Shown here: in pieces, positions 18,105 to 28,163 of the stretch
Numbering within the stretch: the first letter of the stretch is position 1
Layout of the letters: the number at the start of each line of letters is the position of its first letter
Source: an uncultured Flavobacteriales bacterium
Lineage (GTDB): Bacteria; Bacteroidota; Bacteroidia; Flavobacteriales_D; CAJJDF01
DNA: 40,922 bases
Reading direction: 5' to 3'
NCBI GenBank assembly: GCA_938009745.1
Contig: CALLII010000029.1
Coordinates: 1 to 40,922 of the forward strand
Notes under the pieces: generated by a model
The model's input: the letters and a program-made list of their open reading frames with translations, nothing else
The model's database searches: none
Told to the model about the DNA's origin: nothing
Program-made: the position numbers and the translations under genes

Positions 18105-20321
18105 TTAATAAACCCTTTCTACAGTCTTAATTCCTTCTATACCTTCCATCTTTTTCATTAAGTCATCCAAGTGTTTGGTGTCGTGAATATAGGCTTTTAG
18201 TTCTCCTTTAAAAAAGCCATCTTCTGAACCTATATTTAAAGATTTAATATTGATATTAAGACTGCCGGTAACCAAATTAGTAAGAGAATTTAATATTCCC
18301 ATCCCATCAATTCCAGTAAACTCAACTCCAACCAAAAACTCTCTATCAGTTTGGCTCTTCCATTTGGCTTTAAGCACGCGATACCCATAATTAGACATTA
18401 ACTGAACAGAGTTAGGGCAATTAGTTCTGTGGATTTTTATACCATCATTAATTGTCAAAAATCCAAAAACATTGTCTCCAGGAATAGGCGAACAACATTT
18501 TGCTAGTGAGTAATCTACTTGCTTTAAACTTTCATCTCCCAGAATAATAGATTCACCCGTTTTACCACCAAAATTTGTAATGATTTCGCGTACTTCTTTT
18601 ATCTTTTTCTCTTTCTCTGGCGCTCTTGGTTTTTCGAAATTAAGGTTTCCTCCTTTCTCAATAATATCTTTAATTTTTGAAAGGTCAATTTTTCCTTGAG
18701 CAATTTGATAATTTAAATCTAAAGGATTTTTAAAATCATACATCTTAAGTAAATGACTCACATTCTTATCTGTATAATTAATTTTTAGAGCATTAAATTT
18801 CCTTTTTAATGTCGCTTTTCCATCCTCTGCAATTTTCTTTACTTCTTCTTTAAGCGATTGTTTAATGTTGGACCTAGCCTTAGATGTTACCACAAAATCT
18901 AACCAAGCTTCTTTAGGAGTTTGTTTGTTAGATGTAATAATTTCTACCTGGTCTCCGCTACCCAATTGATGACTTAACGGAACTAGCTTATGATTAATCT
19001 TAGCTCCAATACATTTTTTACCAATATCTCCGTGAATGTCAAATGCAAAATCAAGAGCGGTTGCATCTTTGGGTAGTGTTCTTAAATCTCCGTTTGGAGT
19101 AAATACATAAATTTCTTCAGCATATAAATTAAGCTTAAAATCATCAATAAAATCAAGAGTATCAGTCTCTTTGTTCTCTACTAAATCTCTTATTTTATTA
19201 ATCCAAGCATCAAATTTATTCTCAATTTTCTTTTTACTGTCCTTATATTTCCAGTGAGCTGCCATTCCTTTTTCGGCAATCTCATCCATTCGTTCACTCC
19301 TAATTTGAATCTCTACCCATTTCCCAGTTGGGCTCATTACGGTAGTGTGTAACGACTCGTAACCATTACTCCTAGGGTTTGTAATCCAATCTCTTAACCT
19401 ATCGGGATTTGGTCTGTAAAAATCAGTGACAACCGAATACACTCTCCAGCTATCTGTTTTTTCATTTTCCTGTTTACTATCTAGTATTATTCTTACCGCA
19501 AACAAGTCATAAATCTCTTCAAAGGTTACTTTCTTCTTTTTAATTTTGTTGTAAATAGAATAGATAGATTTTGGTCTTCCCTTTATGGAATACTTTAATC
19601 CAGTTTTATCTAATTCCTTTTTAAGAGGAGATATAAACTGACTAATAAATCGCGCTCTTATTTCTTGAGATTTTCTAAGTTTAGTAGCAATTTCTTCAAA
19701 AGCTTCTGGCTCCGTATACTTTAATGATAAATCTTCAAGCTCTGTTTTAACAGCATTCAATCCCAGTCTGTGAGCAAGTGGTGCATATAAAAATAAAGTC
19801 TCAGAAGCTATTTTCCTCTGCTTGTCTGCTCGCATAGAGCCTAAAGTTCTCATGTTATGTAACCTATCGGCAAGCTTAATAAATATAACTCTCACATCAT
19901 CAGGAAGAGTTAAAATCATCTTACGGAAATTCTCTGCCTGATCAGAAGTAGACAAATCAAAAGCTCCAGAAATTTTTGTTAATCCATCAATAATTCGCTT
20001 TTCTCTTCGTCCAAATATTCTTTCAATATCCTCTAGAGTAACATCTGTGTCTTCTACAGTATCGTGTAACAAAGCACAGGCAATTGATGTAGCTCCAAGG
20101 CCAATTTCTTCGGTACAAATTCGTGCAACAGCAATTGGATGAGTAATGTATGGCTCACCCGATTTTCTTCGCATACTCATATGCGCCTCAGCCGAATAAT
20201 TAAATGCTTTTCTGATGTAAGCGGTATCTTCAGGGGTTGTTCTGAACTTTTTTGACGCTCTTAACAAACCTCTGTAGGCTTTCAATATTATTTTTTTATC
20301 GCTTTCTGAGTAATCTTTCAT
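18105..20321 (-). CDS. RelA/SpoT bifunctional (p)ppGpp synthetase/hydrolase
   Basis: HD domain (YITHPIAVARI..ACALLHDTVEDT), synthetase (RPKSIYSIYNKI..YDLFAVRIIL), TGS and ACT domains. Confidence 0.94.
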   Translation of the reverse strand: MKDYSESDKKIILKAYRGLLRASKKFRTTPEDTAYIRKAFNYSAEAHMSMRRKSGEPYITHPIAVARICTEEIGLGATSIACALLHDTVEDTDVTLEDIERIFGRREKRIIDGLTKISGAFDLSTSDQAENFRKMILTLPDDVRVIFIKLADRLHNMRTLGSMRADKQRKIASETLFLYAPLAHRLGLNAVKTELEDLSLKYTEPEAFEEIATKLRKSQEIRARFISQFISPLKKELDKTGLKYSIKGRPKSIYSIYNKIKKKKVTFEEIYDLFAVRIILDSKQENEKTDSWRVYSVVTDFYRPNPDRLRDWITNPRSNGYESLHTTVMSPTGKWVEIQIRSERMDEIAEKGMAAHWKYKDSKKKIENKFDAWINKIRDLVENKETDTLDFIDDFKLNLYAEEIYVFTPNGDLRTLPKDATALDFAFDIHGDIGKKCIGAKINHKLVPLSHQLGSGDQVEIITSNKQTPKEAWLDFVVTSKARSNIKQSLKEEVKKIAEDGKATLKRKFNALKINYTDKNVSHLLKMYDFKNPLDLNYQIAQGKIDLSKIKDIIEKGGNLNFEKPRAPEKEKKIKEVREIITNFGGKTGESIILGDESLKQVDYSLAKCCSPIPGDNVFGFLTINDGIKIHRTNCPNSVQLMSNYGYRVLKAKWKSQTDREFLVGVEFTGIDGMGILNSLTNLVTGSLNINIKSLNIGSEDGFFKGELKAYIHDTKHLDDLMKKMEGIEGIKTVERVY

Positions 20322-20420
20322 TCTTACATTTAAATTCTTACTTGAATATAGGAAAGTTATTAAAAAAATTCCTCCAATTCGTGTTATATTTGTAAGAAAT
20401 TTAACTCTTGGATTATTCCT

Positions 20421-21461
20421 ATGTACAAACTAATAATAAGACCTATTCTATTCAGTTTTGATCCTGAAAAAATTCATCATTTCATTTTCAATTCTATCAA
20501 AGTTCTTTTCAAAATTCCTGGTTTTAAATCTATAGCCAAAGCCACTCATAATTTTGAAGATAAAAGCTTAGAAAAAGAGTTATTTGGATTAAAATTCAAG
20601 AACCCAGTTGGCTTAGCCGCAGGTTTTGATAAAGATGCTAAGCTATTTAATGAGTTAGCAGCATTTGGTTTTGGATTTATAGAAATAGGAACCCTCACTC
20701 CTCTTCCACAAGAAGGAAATGCTAAAAAAAGAATGTTTAGATTACCTGCTGACAGTGGATTAATTAACAGAATGGGATTTAATAATGGTGGAGTAAAAGA
20801 AGCGGTAGAGAGATTAAAAAAGAATAACTCTGGAGTAATAATTGGAGGAAATATTGGTAAAAACAAACTAACGCCTAATGAAAGTGCTGTGGATGATTAC
20901 GTAATTTGTTTTAATGAATTACACCCTCATGTAGATTATTTTGTAGTTAACGTAAGTTCGCCTAACACTCCTAATTTAAGAGCTTTACAGGACAAAAAGC
21001 CTTTGACAGAGATATTGATGAGACTTAAAAACTTGAATACCGAAAAAGAAATCCAGAGACCTATTTTATTGAAAATTGCTCCAGATTTAACAGATTCGCA
21101 ATTAGATGATATTATTGATATTGTTGCTGATACCAAAATTGAAGGAATAATAGCTTCGAACACAACCATATCTCGTGAGAACTTAAAAACTTCGGATTCG
21201 CGAATTACAGAAATAGGAAATGGAGGATTAAGCGGAAAACCAGTTGCTGCAAGGAGCACGGAAGTTATTCGTTATTTAAGTACAAAAAGTAACAAGGCTT
21301 TTCCTATAATTGGTGTGGGTGGAATAAATACTGCCGAAGATGCTATTGAAAAACTAGAAGCTGGAGCAGATTTAGTGCAAGTTTACACTGGATTTGTGTA
21401 CGAGGGACCTAGTATGATTAAAAAAATCAATAAAGGAATCTTGAATAAAAACAATAACTAA
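20421..21461 (+). CDS. pyrD: Quinone-dependent dihydroorotate dehydrogenase
   Basis: [47 protein letters not shown]...[25 protein letters not shown]. Confidence 0.94.
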   Translation: MYKLIIRPILFSFDPEKIHHFIFNSIKVLFKIPGFKSIAKATHNFEDKSLEKELFGLKFKNPVGLAAGFDKDAKLFNELAAFGFGFIEIGTLTPLPQEGNAKKRMFRLPADSGLINRMGFNNGGVKEAVERLKKNNSGVIIGGNIGKNKLTPNESAVDDYVICFNELHPHVDYFVVNVSSPNTPNLRALQDKKPLTEILMRLKNLNTEKEIQRPILLKIAPDLTDSQLDDIIDIVADTKIEGIIASNTTISRENLKTSDSRITEIGNGGLSGKPVAARSTEVIRYLSTKSNKAFPIIGVGGINTAEDAIEKLEAGADLVQVYTGFVYEGPSMIKKINKGILNKNNN

Positions 21462-21462
21462 A

Positions 21463-22338
21463 ATGAATGATAACAAAGCAATTAAATTAATAGAATGCCC
21501 TCGTGATGCTATGCAGGGAATACACGATTTTGTGCCTACTGAATTAAAAACTAAGTACATCAACTCATTACTAAAAGTTGGTTTTGATACTATTGATTTC
21601 GGGAGCTTTGTATCTCCAAAAGCCATTCCTCAATTAAAAGATACCGCAGAGGTTTTAAGTAAGCTAAAACTGGACGAAACAGACTCTAAACTTCTTGCTA
21701 TTGTTGCAAACAAAAGAGGTGCTGATGACGCTATTAATTTTGAAGAAATTAATTATTTAGGATTCCCATTTTCCGTTTCAGAAACATTTCAGCAGAGAAA
21801 TACTAATTCCAGTATTGAAGAATCACTATCGAGAGTGGAAGAAATTCAGAACTTGTGTGTGAAAAACAAAAAAGAACTAGTGGTTTATTTATCTATGGCA
21901 TTTGGTAATCCTTATGGAGATAAATGGAACCAAGACATTGTAGCTAAATGGGCCGAAAGACTTCACAAAGAATTAGACATTAACATCTTGGCACTTTCTG
22001 ATACGATAGGAAGTTCTGACAAAGAATCTATTTCTTCGTTATTTACAACACTTATTCCTGAGTTTACACATGTAGAATTTGGAGCTCATTTGCACACAAC
22101 TCCAGATACTTGGGAGGAGAAAATAGCTGCAAGTGTGGAGAGCGGATGTAACCGATTTGATGGAGCAATAAAAGGCTATGGAGGATGCCCAATGGCAAAG
22201 GATGAATTGACTGGAAACATGCCAACCGAAAAAATGATTTCTTATTTTGAGGAGTATGAATACAAAACTGGTTTAAATCATGGATTATTCCTAGATTCGT
22301 TAAAAATGTCGGGAGAAATATTTAATTCGTATTCTTAA
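21463..22338 (+). CDS. Hydroxymethylglutaryl-CoA lyase
   Basis: IKLIECPRDAMQGIHDFVPT, HLHTTPDTWEEKIAASVESGCNRFDGAIKGYGGCPMAKDELTGNMPTEKMI. Confidence 0.88.
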   Translation: MNDNKAIKLIECPRDAMQGIHDFVPTELKTKYINSLLKVGFDTIDFGSFVSPKAIPQLKDTAEVLSKLKLDETDSKLLAIVANKRGADDAINFEEINYLGFPFSVSETFQQRNTNSSIEESLSRVEEIQNLCVKNKKELVVYLSMAFGNPYGDKWNQDIVAKWAERLHKELDINILALSDTIGSSDKESISSLFTTLIPEFTHVEFGAHLHTTPDTWEEKIAASVESGCNRFDGAIKGYGGCPMAKDELTGNMPTEKMISYFEEYEYKTGLNHGLFLDSLKMSGEIFNSYS

Positions 22339-22423
22339 TTGAATTATTTAAGAAAAAACACTCTTAAAGTTTTGATTAAATAGAAAAAAGGGTTTTCTTT
22401 GCAGTCTCAAAAAAATACAGAAG

Positions 22424-22666
22424 ATGTCAAAAGTTTGTCAATTAACAGGAAAAAAAGTACAGTCAGGAAATAACGTTTCATTCTCTTTAAGAAGAACAAG
22501 AAGAAAGTTTTATCCAAATTTAGTAACTAAGAAATTTCACTTACCAAGTGAAGACAGAACAGTTACACTTAAAGTATGTACTAGAGCTTTGAGAACTATC
22601 GATAAGAAAGGAATCGAAGCAATGATTAAAGAATCAAAAGCAAAAGGATTGTACACAGGAAACTAG
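22424..22666 (+). CDS. rpmB: 50S ribosomal protein L28
   Basis: MSKVCQLTGKKVQSGNNVSFSLRRTRRKFYPNLVTKKFHLP. Confidence 0.95.
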   Translation: MSKVCQLTGKKVQSGNNVSFSLRRTRRKFYPNLVTKKFHLPSEDRTVTLKVCTRALRTIDKKGIEAMIKESKAKGLYTGN

Positions 22667-22690
22667 TATAACCCACAACATATTTTTATA

Positions 22691-22724
22691 AAAAAGTCTC
22701 GAAGATTTCTTCGGGACTTTTTTT
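22691..22724 (+). terminator. Intrinsic terminator downstream of rpmB
   Basis: AAAAAGTCTCGAAGAtttcTTCGGGACTTTTTTT hairpin with U tract. Confidence 0.85.
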
Positions 22725-22733
22725 GTGGAATTA

Positions 22734-22808
22734 TTTTCGCTTTAATTTAAAAGGTAACGTTTACATCCGTTTGGTGCCCTTATCAGCACCTATCAATGTT
22801 AGCGAAAA
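22734..22808. repeat. Intergenic structured inverted repeat (TTTTCGCT...AGCGAAAA; nested TAACGTT/AATGTTA and GGTGC/GCACC)
   Basis: TTTTCGCT 22734-22741 and AGCGAAAA 22801-22808; GGTGC 22773-22777 and GCACC 22786-22790. Confidence 0.5.
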
Positions 22809-22884
22809 ACTGCATATAGATATTTTTCTATTTTGATTACTAATAAGTTATGTGAATTATTTTGTAACTTGCTTTTATAGACAA

Positions 22885-23924
22885 GTTGTAGCACATTTGA
22901 GAAAAACTGAATGGGAATATTTGACAAAAAAGAAAAATGGGGGAATTTTAGCGGAAATATCAATATTTACGATAATCTAAAACATTCTGATATTCCAAAA
23001 CTAATTGCCGAAGAAAATATACATTCTCTTCAATTCTTACAATTTACTGACCCAAAGAAAAAGACTTGGGAAGTTTTAAACGAATTTTATGAAAAACAGC
23101 CAGAAATTGGTTTAAGATTAGTGTGGTTTGACCAAGTTAATTTTGATTTCTATTCTCAACTTCCTTCATTAAGGAATTTTGACATTTCTTCATTCAATAC
23201 TTCTGATTATACGCCTTTATTGAAAAACAAAGAACTTACTGATTTAGGAATTGGAGAGACAAAATCGACAGCAATTGATTTGAGTTTCATTCGAGAGTTC
23301 ACAAAACTTAAAACACTCTACATTGATGGAATGAAGAAAGGTTTAGATAACGCTTCGGAACTTTCTAAACTTGAACGCTTAACTTTTCGTGGAGTCAAAA
23401 TGAATAATCTTGACTTAATAAATAACCTTGAGAATCTTACTCAATTACGCTTGTTATTTGGGAGTTATAAAAATTTGGATGCAATTGCTAATACAAAAAG
23501 TATAAGAACTTTAGAAATAAGTAGAACAAGACAAATTCCAAACTATGATTTTTTAAAATCGATGGATAATCTTAATTCGCTTTACTTTGAAGGTATGTCA
23601 AAAATGGAAAAATTACCTGATTTAAAAGGTCTGACAAACCTTAAACGTATTCAAATAGATAATAACAGTAGACTAACTGACATAAAAAACATTAATCAAC
23701 TTCCAAAATTGGAGATATTTTTATTGTTTTTTCCAGAAAATTTGAAAGCAGCTTATCGAAAAGAATTATTTAAACAAGCAATTGATTTCTTACTAAATTC
23801 AAAAACAGTTAAATACACAAACTTATTTTTTTGGATAGATGAGGAAACAAAGAAAAAACTTGAAAGTAAAGGAATTAAGAAATGGGATTACGGAATGAAT
23901 ATGTAATAAAAAACGTGCTACAAC
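22885..23924. repeat. Perfect 10-bp inverted repeats GTTGTAGCAC / GTGCTACAAC flanking the LRR gene
   Basis: GTTGTAGCAC at 22885-22894 and GTGCTACAAC at 23915-23924, 16 nt and 8 nt outside the CDS ends. Confidence 0.7.
22911..23906 (+). CDS. Leucine-rich-repeat protein of unknown function
   Basis: Repeated LxxLxx[L/I] units (LTDLGIGE.., LKTLYIDGM.., LERLTFRGV.., LTQLRLLFG.., LNSLYFEGM.., LKRIQIDNN). Confidence 0.75.
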   Translation: MGIFDKKEKWGNFSGNINIYDNLKHSDIPKLIAEENIHSLQFLQFTDPKKKTWEVLNEFYEKQPEIGLRLVWFDQVNFDFYSQLPSLRNFDISSFNTSDYTPLLKNKELTDLGIGETKSTAIDLSFIREFTKLKTLYIDGMKKGLDNASELSKLERLTFRGVKMNNLDLINNLENLTQLRLLFGSYKNLDAIANTKSIRTLEISRTRQIPNYDFLKSMDNLNSLYFEGMSKMEKLPDLKGLTNLKRIQIDNNSRLTDIKNINQLPKLEIFLLFFPENLKAAYRKELFKQAIDFLLNSKTVKYTNLFFWIDEETKKKLESKGIKKWDYGMNM

Positions 23925-23927
23925 AAT

Positions 23928-24100
23928 GGCTATAATTAATACGGGTTTTGATACTTAACCCAAAGTTTATAGCATTTCAACAAAGTCCGCCAAATCTTTT
24001 GATTTGGCTTTATAAATGAAAAAATAAAACAAAATAAAAAGTTTTGGCTAAGTGCTTAATTGGAAATTCAGTAATTTTAATTCCCGTACTAACCATAGCC
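23928..24100. mobile_element. MITE-like structured intergenic element (~173 bp) with 18-bp imperfect terminal inverted repeats
   Basis: GGCTATAATTAATACGGG (23928-23945) vs reverse complement of CCCGTACTAACCATAGCC (24083-24100): 15/18 matches. Internal perfect hairpin GCCAAATC-TTTT-GATTTGGC (23989-24008). Confidence 0.6.
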
Positions 24101-24124
24101 GAGACGTCAAAAACCCAAACTAAA

Positions 24125-24577
24125 ATGAAAAAAATAATCCTAATAACATTAATCTCACTAGTAACTCTAGGAGCAAGCGCTCAACTTGAAGCACGAGTAG
24201 AAATGACCGAAAATATCGAAGGGGTTTGCGATTTACAGAACGTATACGCTTTGTTCCCTATGTTTGGTGATCAAGTTGAGGCTGTTTGTCCAATAACTAA
24301 AGAGGAACTCTTAAAACGAATTAGTGAGTTGCAATTCATAAAAGATAATCCTAAGTTTAAATACAAAGGAAGTATTAACGTTATAATAAACTGCAAAGGC
24401 GAAGTAGTTGATTGTAAGATTGAAAAAGATTCTAAAAACCCAGAGTTTAATAAACAGATATCTGAGCTAATTAGTTCACTTGGAAATTGGGAAGCTGGAA
24501 AATTGAATAAAAAAGAAGTTGACAGTTCTAAATTTTTCTACATAAAAATAAAAAAAGGAAAAGTTACTTTTGATTAA
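24125..24577 (+). CDS. Small secreted/periplasmic protein with a TonB C-terminal-like domain
   Basis: Signal peptide MKKIILITLISLVTLGASAQ starts at 24125. The track's upstream start (24044) lies inside the MITE-like element. C-terminal GSINVIINCKGEVVDCKIEKDS...ELISSLGNWEAGKLNKKEVDSSKFFYIKIKKGKV resembles TonB_C. Confidence 0.6.
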   Translation: MKKIILITLISLVTLGASAQLEARVEMTENIEGVCDLQNVYALFPMFGDQVEAVCPITKEELLKRISELQFIKDNPKFKYKGSINVIINCKGEVVDCKIEKDSKNPEFNKQISELISSLGNWEAGKLNKKEVDSSKFFYIKIKKGKVTFD

Positions 24578-24593
24578 CTAAAAACCTATTTGA

Positions 24594-25142
24594 ATGTTAG
24601 ATAACGGAAAAGCTAAGATTAATAATACAGCCGGAAATTACACGGTATCTATTCCATCAAAAAAAAGTTGGTTCGCCCTTGTTTTTGGAACTGTATGGAT
24701 GTTTGGTTGGTATATGGGTTTTAGCACGGCAACTAACCTATCGGGTACTAACGATACAGGTATTGATACTTTTATTGCTGTTTGGTTAGTAATGTGGTGT
24801 TTTGGAGGTTTGTTTGTGGTTTCTATGTTGCTTTGGGGATTCTTTGGTAAAGAAACTATTGAGTTTAGGAGCCAAAATGTTTTACTAAGTAAAACCGTAT
24901 TTGGTATTGGAATAAAAAAAACATTAGTGAAACATGAAGTAAAAAACTTTAGATTCGAGAAAATAAACGAAAGTATATTTGGAGGAAGTAAATGGGCAGT
25001 TTGGGGAGTTGGACCCGGAAAAGTAAAATTCGATTATGGGTTTAAAACCTACTCATTTGGATTAGCCCTTGATGATGCCGAAGCAAATTACTTATCAGAT
25101 GAATTGAATAAAAAGTGTTCTAACACTAACTATTCTTCTTAA
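24594..25142 (+). CDS. Hypothetical membrane protein (two TM helices, PH-like C-terminal region)
   Basis: 182 aa; TM helices at WFALVFGTVWMFGWYMGF and FIAVWLVMWCFGGLFVVSMLLWGFF. Confidence 0.6.
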   Translation: MLDNGKAKINNTAGNYTVSIPSKKSWFALVFGTVWMFGWYMGFSTATNLSGTNDTGIDTFIAVWLVMWCFGGLFVVSMLLWGFFGKETIEFRSQNVLLSKTVFGIGIKKTLVKHEVKNFRFEKINESIFGGSKWAVWGVGPGKVKFDYGFKTYSFGLALDDAEANYLSDELNKKCSNTNYSS

Positions 25143-25149
25143 CAAATAG

Positions 25150-28100
25150 TTATTTATTTTCTCCTTTTTCTTCAGCTAACTTCTTAAGCAACCTCAACTG
25201 TTCTTCAAGTAAAGTAATTTCTTCTTCTTGCTTTTTAAGTGTATTAATAAGCATGTAAGTAAAATTAGATGGATCTACTTGTAAGTAGTTTTCATCTGCA
25301 ACCTCAGCTTCGGTAACCATTTCAGGATTAGACTTAATTAGCTCCTGAGCTATAACCCCTTGGTAAGTTTTATTTTTTGTTGCTTCACTCTCCCCTACTA
25401 AGCTCGTAAACCTATCATTGTATTGAAAAGAAACTGTGTTAACTTGGTTTAAAGACTCAAATCCTAAAGTATAAGGTGCTATGTTTTTCTTTAATCGCTC
25501 ATCAGAAAAAGTAGCCCAAAGTCCTCCTCCAGTTTTATTAGCGGTTCCGTTTACTGATAAATTATTATTAGGAACTATCGTATTTACTCCAACAAATTTA
25601 GCATTCATATCAGCATAAATTGTGGCAACATTGTAACCTGTCGAAATAAATAAACTATTATCTCCAGTATTTAAAGTAGATAATCCCGAGCTGTTTCCTA
25701 TAAAAATATTGCTATCTCCAAATTGATTGTAATATCCTGCATTAGTTCCTAAATAAACATTTTTGTTACCTCTTGCATTATAACCCGATTGGTAGCCAAT
25801 AGAAATATTACTATCTCCTCTGTTGTTATAGGATACATTTGTTCCCATACTAATTACTTGATTCCCTTTGTTATTAAATCCTGTACTCGTTCCTATCAAA
25901 ATGGAGTAATTCCCCTTATTTCGATAACCTGCATTAACTCCTATTGCATTGATATAGCCAATTTCAGAAGAATCATACCTCATTGCTTGATAACCAATTG
26001 CATTAGTATAATTAGATTCATTTGTTTTATTTCTGAAAGTATAAGGACCAATTAAATTATTGTGATTCCCTTTATTTAAATATCCAGATTGATAACCTAA
26101 ACTGTTTATATAACTTCCTTTGTTTTGATAATTAGATCGATTACCAATTGCATTGTTATAAGCGTCACCCTCGGTAGAATCGAAATATGCTGCATAATAA
26201 CCTATGGCATTAATGTAGTTTCCTGCTCCAACTTGTTCCCTCATTGCATAAGCTCCTATCGCATTATTTCCATCTCCTTTGTTTCTGTATCCTGCAATGT
26301 AACCAAATGCATTCAAGTCATCCCCTCTATTAAAATAAGCTGTATTTGATCCAATTGCATTTATTCTTTTTCCTGCGTTAGAGTAACCTGAATAATACCC
26401 AATAACATTAGATTGCGAGTTTCCATCAACAGAATCATACCTTGAAGCATAAGTTCCTATGGAGATTAGATTACTTCCATTACCTACTTTATTACTTGAA
26501 CTATGATCACCAATAGATATATTATTATCTCCTTTATTTGCATTTCCAGAATAACTTCCAAACCCTACAAATCTGTCTCCTTCATTATACCTTCCCGCCT
26601 GAAATCCAATTGCACTAATGAATTGACCAGAATTTCTATCTGCTGCATTAGTTCCCATTGAGTTAAGATAAGTTCCTTTGTTATATCTTCCTGCACTTGA
26701 TCCAATTCCAATGTTGTAACCATCTCCAGAAGACGAATCGTTTCCTAGGGCAAAATATCCTATGGCTACGGCATAATTGGAGTTTCCGACTAAATAGTAA
26801 GAAAAACTTCCTATAGCTATATTGTGTATTCCTTTATTTGTTCGCCCCGAATTATAACCTACAGCAGTTAAATAACTCCCCTCATTATCAAAAGCTGCAT
26901 TTCCCCCAAATGCAGTAATTGCATAACCTGAAGCATTACGCATTGCACTTGACCCCATAGCTGTTGACTTTGAAGCTTTATTAGTATATCCTGTCACATA
27001 TCCTATTCCTGTAAACAGAGTTCCTTTATTATAGTAACCTCCTTGGTATCCTATAATCGTGTTGTATGCATTCCCCGAAGAAGAATCCAACCTCATTACT
27101 CGAAAACCTATCCCTACATTGTAATTTGACAATTGATTCATACTACGCATCACCTCAACTCCCATTCCCGTATTCTCTATTCCATTTATTGCAAAACCAG
27201 ATTGAATCCCAAGCATAGTAGAGTAAGTTCCTCTGTTCTCTTGTCCCGAATTTGGTCCAAAAAAAGTGTTATTATCTCCTTTTCCTCTGTAAGAAGTATT
27301 ATTACCCATTGCAGTAATTCCTTTACTGTTATTTAAGTAAAAAACATTAGTCCCCATTCCTGTCGAGTAACTTCTTCCGTTAGTAGAATCATATCGTGAA
27401 CCTTGGTGGCCAATAACATGAATAGAGCTTCCATCTCCTCTTTTATCTCTTAGTGAATAATAACCAATTCCTATATTATCATTTCCTTTATTGCTGTAAC
27501 CAGCTTGATAACCAATTGCCAAAAGACTATCACCAGTATTAAAGTAACCTGTAAAAGCTCCTATTGCCATTATGTTTTTACCTGTATTGTTATACAAAGA
27601 TCTGTAGCCAATCCCTGTTGCATTTATTCCTGCATTGTTATAACCTGCCTGGTAACCAATTGCAGTAGCAAAGGAGTTTCCTGTTGTTATGTCAAATCTA
27701 CCTGCTTGGAGACCAATTGCTATTTTATAATTAGAGGCTCCTACTCCATTCAACATGGCTTCATATCCTAAGGCTATATTATTTGTTCCGTCTAACGTTT
27801 GGTCTTGAGCATTTTTTGCAATTATATTATCATTAGCATCAATCCAAACATCATTGGCAGGGTCCATATCAACAGTGTCGGCATTCCCATTACTCAAATA
27901 AACAGCCAGTTGCCTTTGTGGCATCAAAATTCTTATGCTATCGATTCCTTGTTTATCCCCTAATACTTTTAGCTCTCCAGTGGTAATTCCAATGTAATAA
28001 TCTTTGTTAATAGTATCGAGATACAAATCACCTTCATATGCTTGTCTACCCGAATGAATAGTTTGAATTTGTGCAGGCGTGTAATATTGAGCTTTTATAC

Positions 28101-28161
28101 CAGAGGTGAATAAAAGCATTAGAAAAGCAAAAAGGGCGATATGTAAGTAAGATAAGTTCAA
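25150..28161 (-). CDS. Large secreted repeat protein with C-terminal Peptidase_S74 (intramolecular chaperone) domain
   Basis: Signal peptide, QYYTPAQI.. head, dozens of ~14-aa AIGYxAGYNNKG-type repeats, C-terminal SDERLKKNIAPY...YQGVIAQEL.KSNPEMV, terminal coiled coil. Confidence 0.85.
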   Translation of the reverse strand: MNLSYLHIALFAFLMLLFTSGIKAQYYTPAQIQTIHSGRQAYEGDLYLDTINKDYYIGITTGELKVLGDKQGIDSIRILMPQRQLAVYLSNGNADTVDMDPANDVWIDANDNIIAKNAQDQTLDGTNNIALGYEAMLNGVGASNYKIAIGLQAGRFDITTGNSFATAIGYQAGYNNAGINATGIGYRSLYNNTGKNIMAIGAFTGYFNTGDSLLAIGYQAGYSNKGNDNIGIGYYSLRDKRGDGSSIHVIGHQGSRYDSTNGRSYSTGMGTNVFYLNNSKGITAMGNNTSYRGKGDNNTFFGPNSGQENRGTYSTMLGIQSGFAINGIENTGMGVEVMRSMNQLSNYNVGIGFRVMRLDSSSGNAYNTIIGYQGGYYNKGTLFTGIGYVTGYTNKASKSTAMGSSAMRNASGYAITAFGGNAAFDNEGSYLTAVGYNSGRTNKGIHNIAIGSFSYYLVGNSNYAVAIGYFALGNDSSSGDGYNIGIGSSAGRYNKGTYLNSMGTNAADRNSGQFISAIGFQAGRYNEGDRFVGFGSYSGNANKGDNNISIGDHSSSNKVGNGSNLISIGTYASRYDSVDGNSQSNVIGYYSGYSNAGKRINAIGSNTAYFNRGDDLNAFGYIAGYRNKGDGNNAIGAYAMREQVGAGNYINAIGYYAAYFDSTEGDAYNNAIGNRSNYQNKGSYINSLGYQSGYLNKGNHNNLIGPYTFRNKTNESNYTNAIGYQAMRYDSSEIGYINAIGVNAGYRNKGNYSILIGTSTGFNNKGNQVISMGTNVSYNNRGDSNISIGYQSGYNARGNKNVYLGTNAGYYNQFGDSNIFIGNSSGLSTLNTGDNSLFISTGYNVATIYADMNAKFVGVNTIVPNNNLSVNGTANKTGGGLWATFSDERLKKNIAPYTLGFESLNQVNTVSFQYNDRFTSLVGESEATKNKTYQGVIAQELIKSNPEMVTEAEVADENYLQVDPSNFTYMLINTLKKQEEEITLLEEQLRLLKKLAEEKGENK

Positions 28162-28163
28162 CT

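Noticed and set aside
20546-21626. Antisense ORFs over pyrD and the HMG-CoA lyase gene
   Set aside because: They overlap conserved housekeeping genes and have no domain-like features.
24044-24124. N-terminal extension MAKCLIGNSVILIPVLTIAETSKTQTK of the TonB-like ORF
   Set aside because: It is encoded by the MITE-like element; a normal signal peptide starts at the internal Met (24125).
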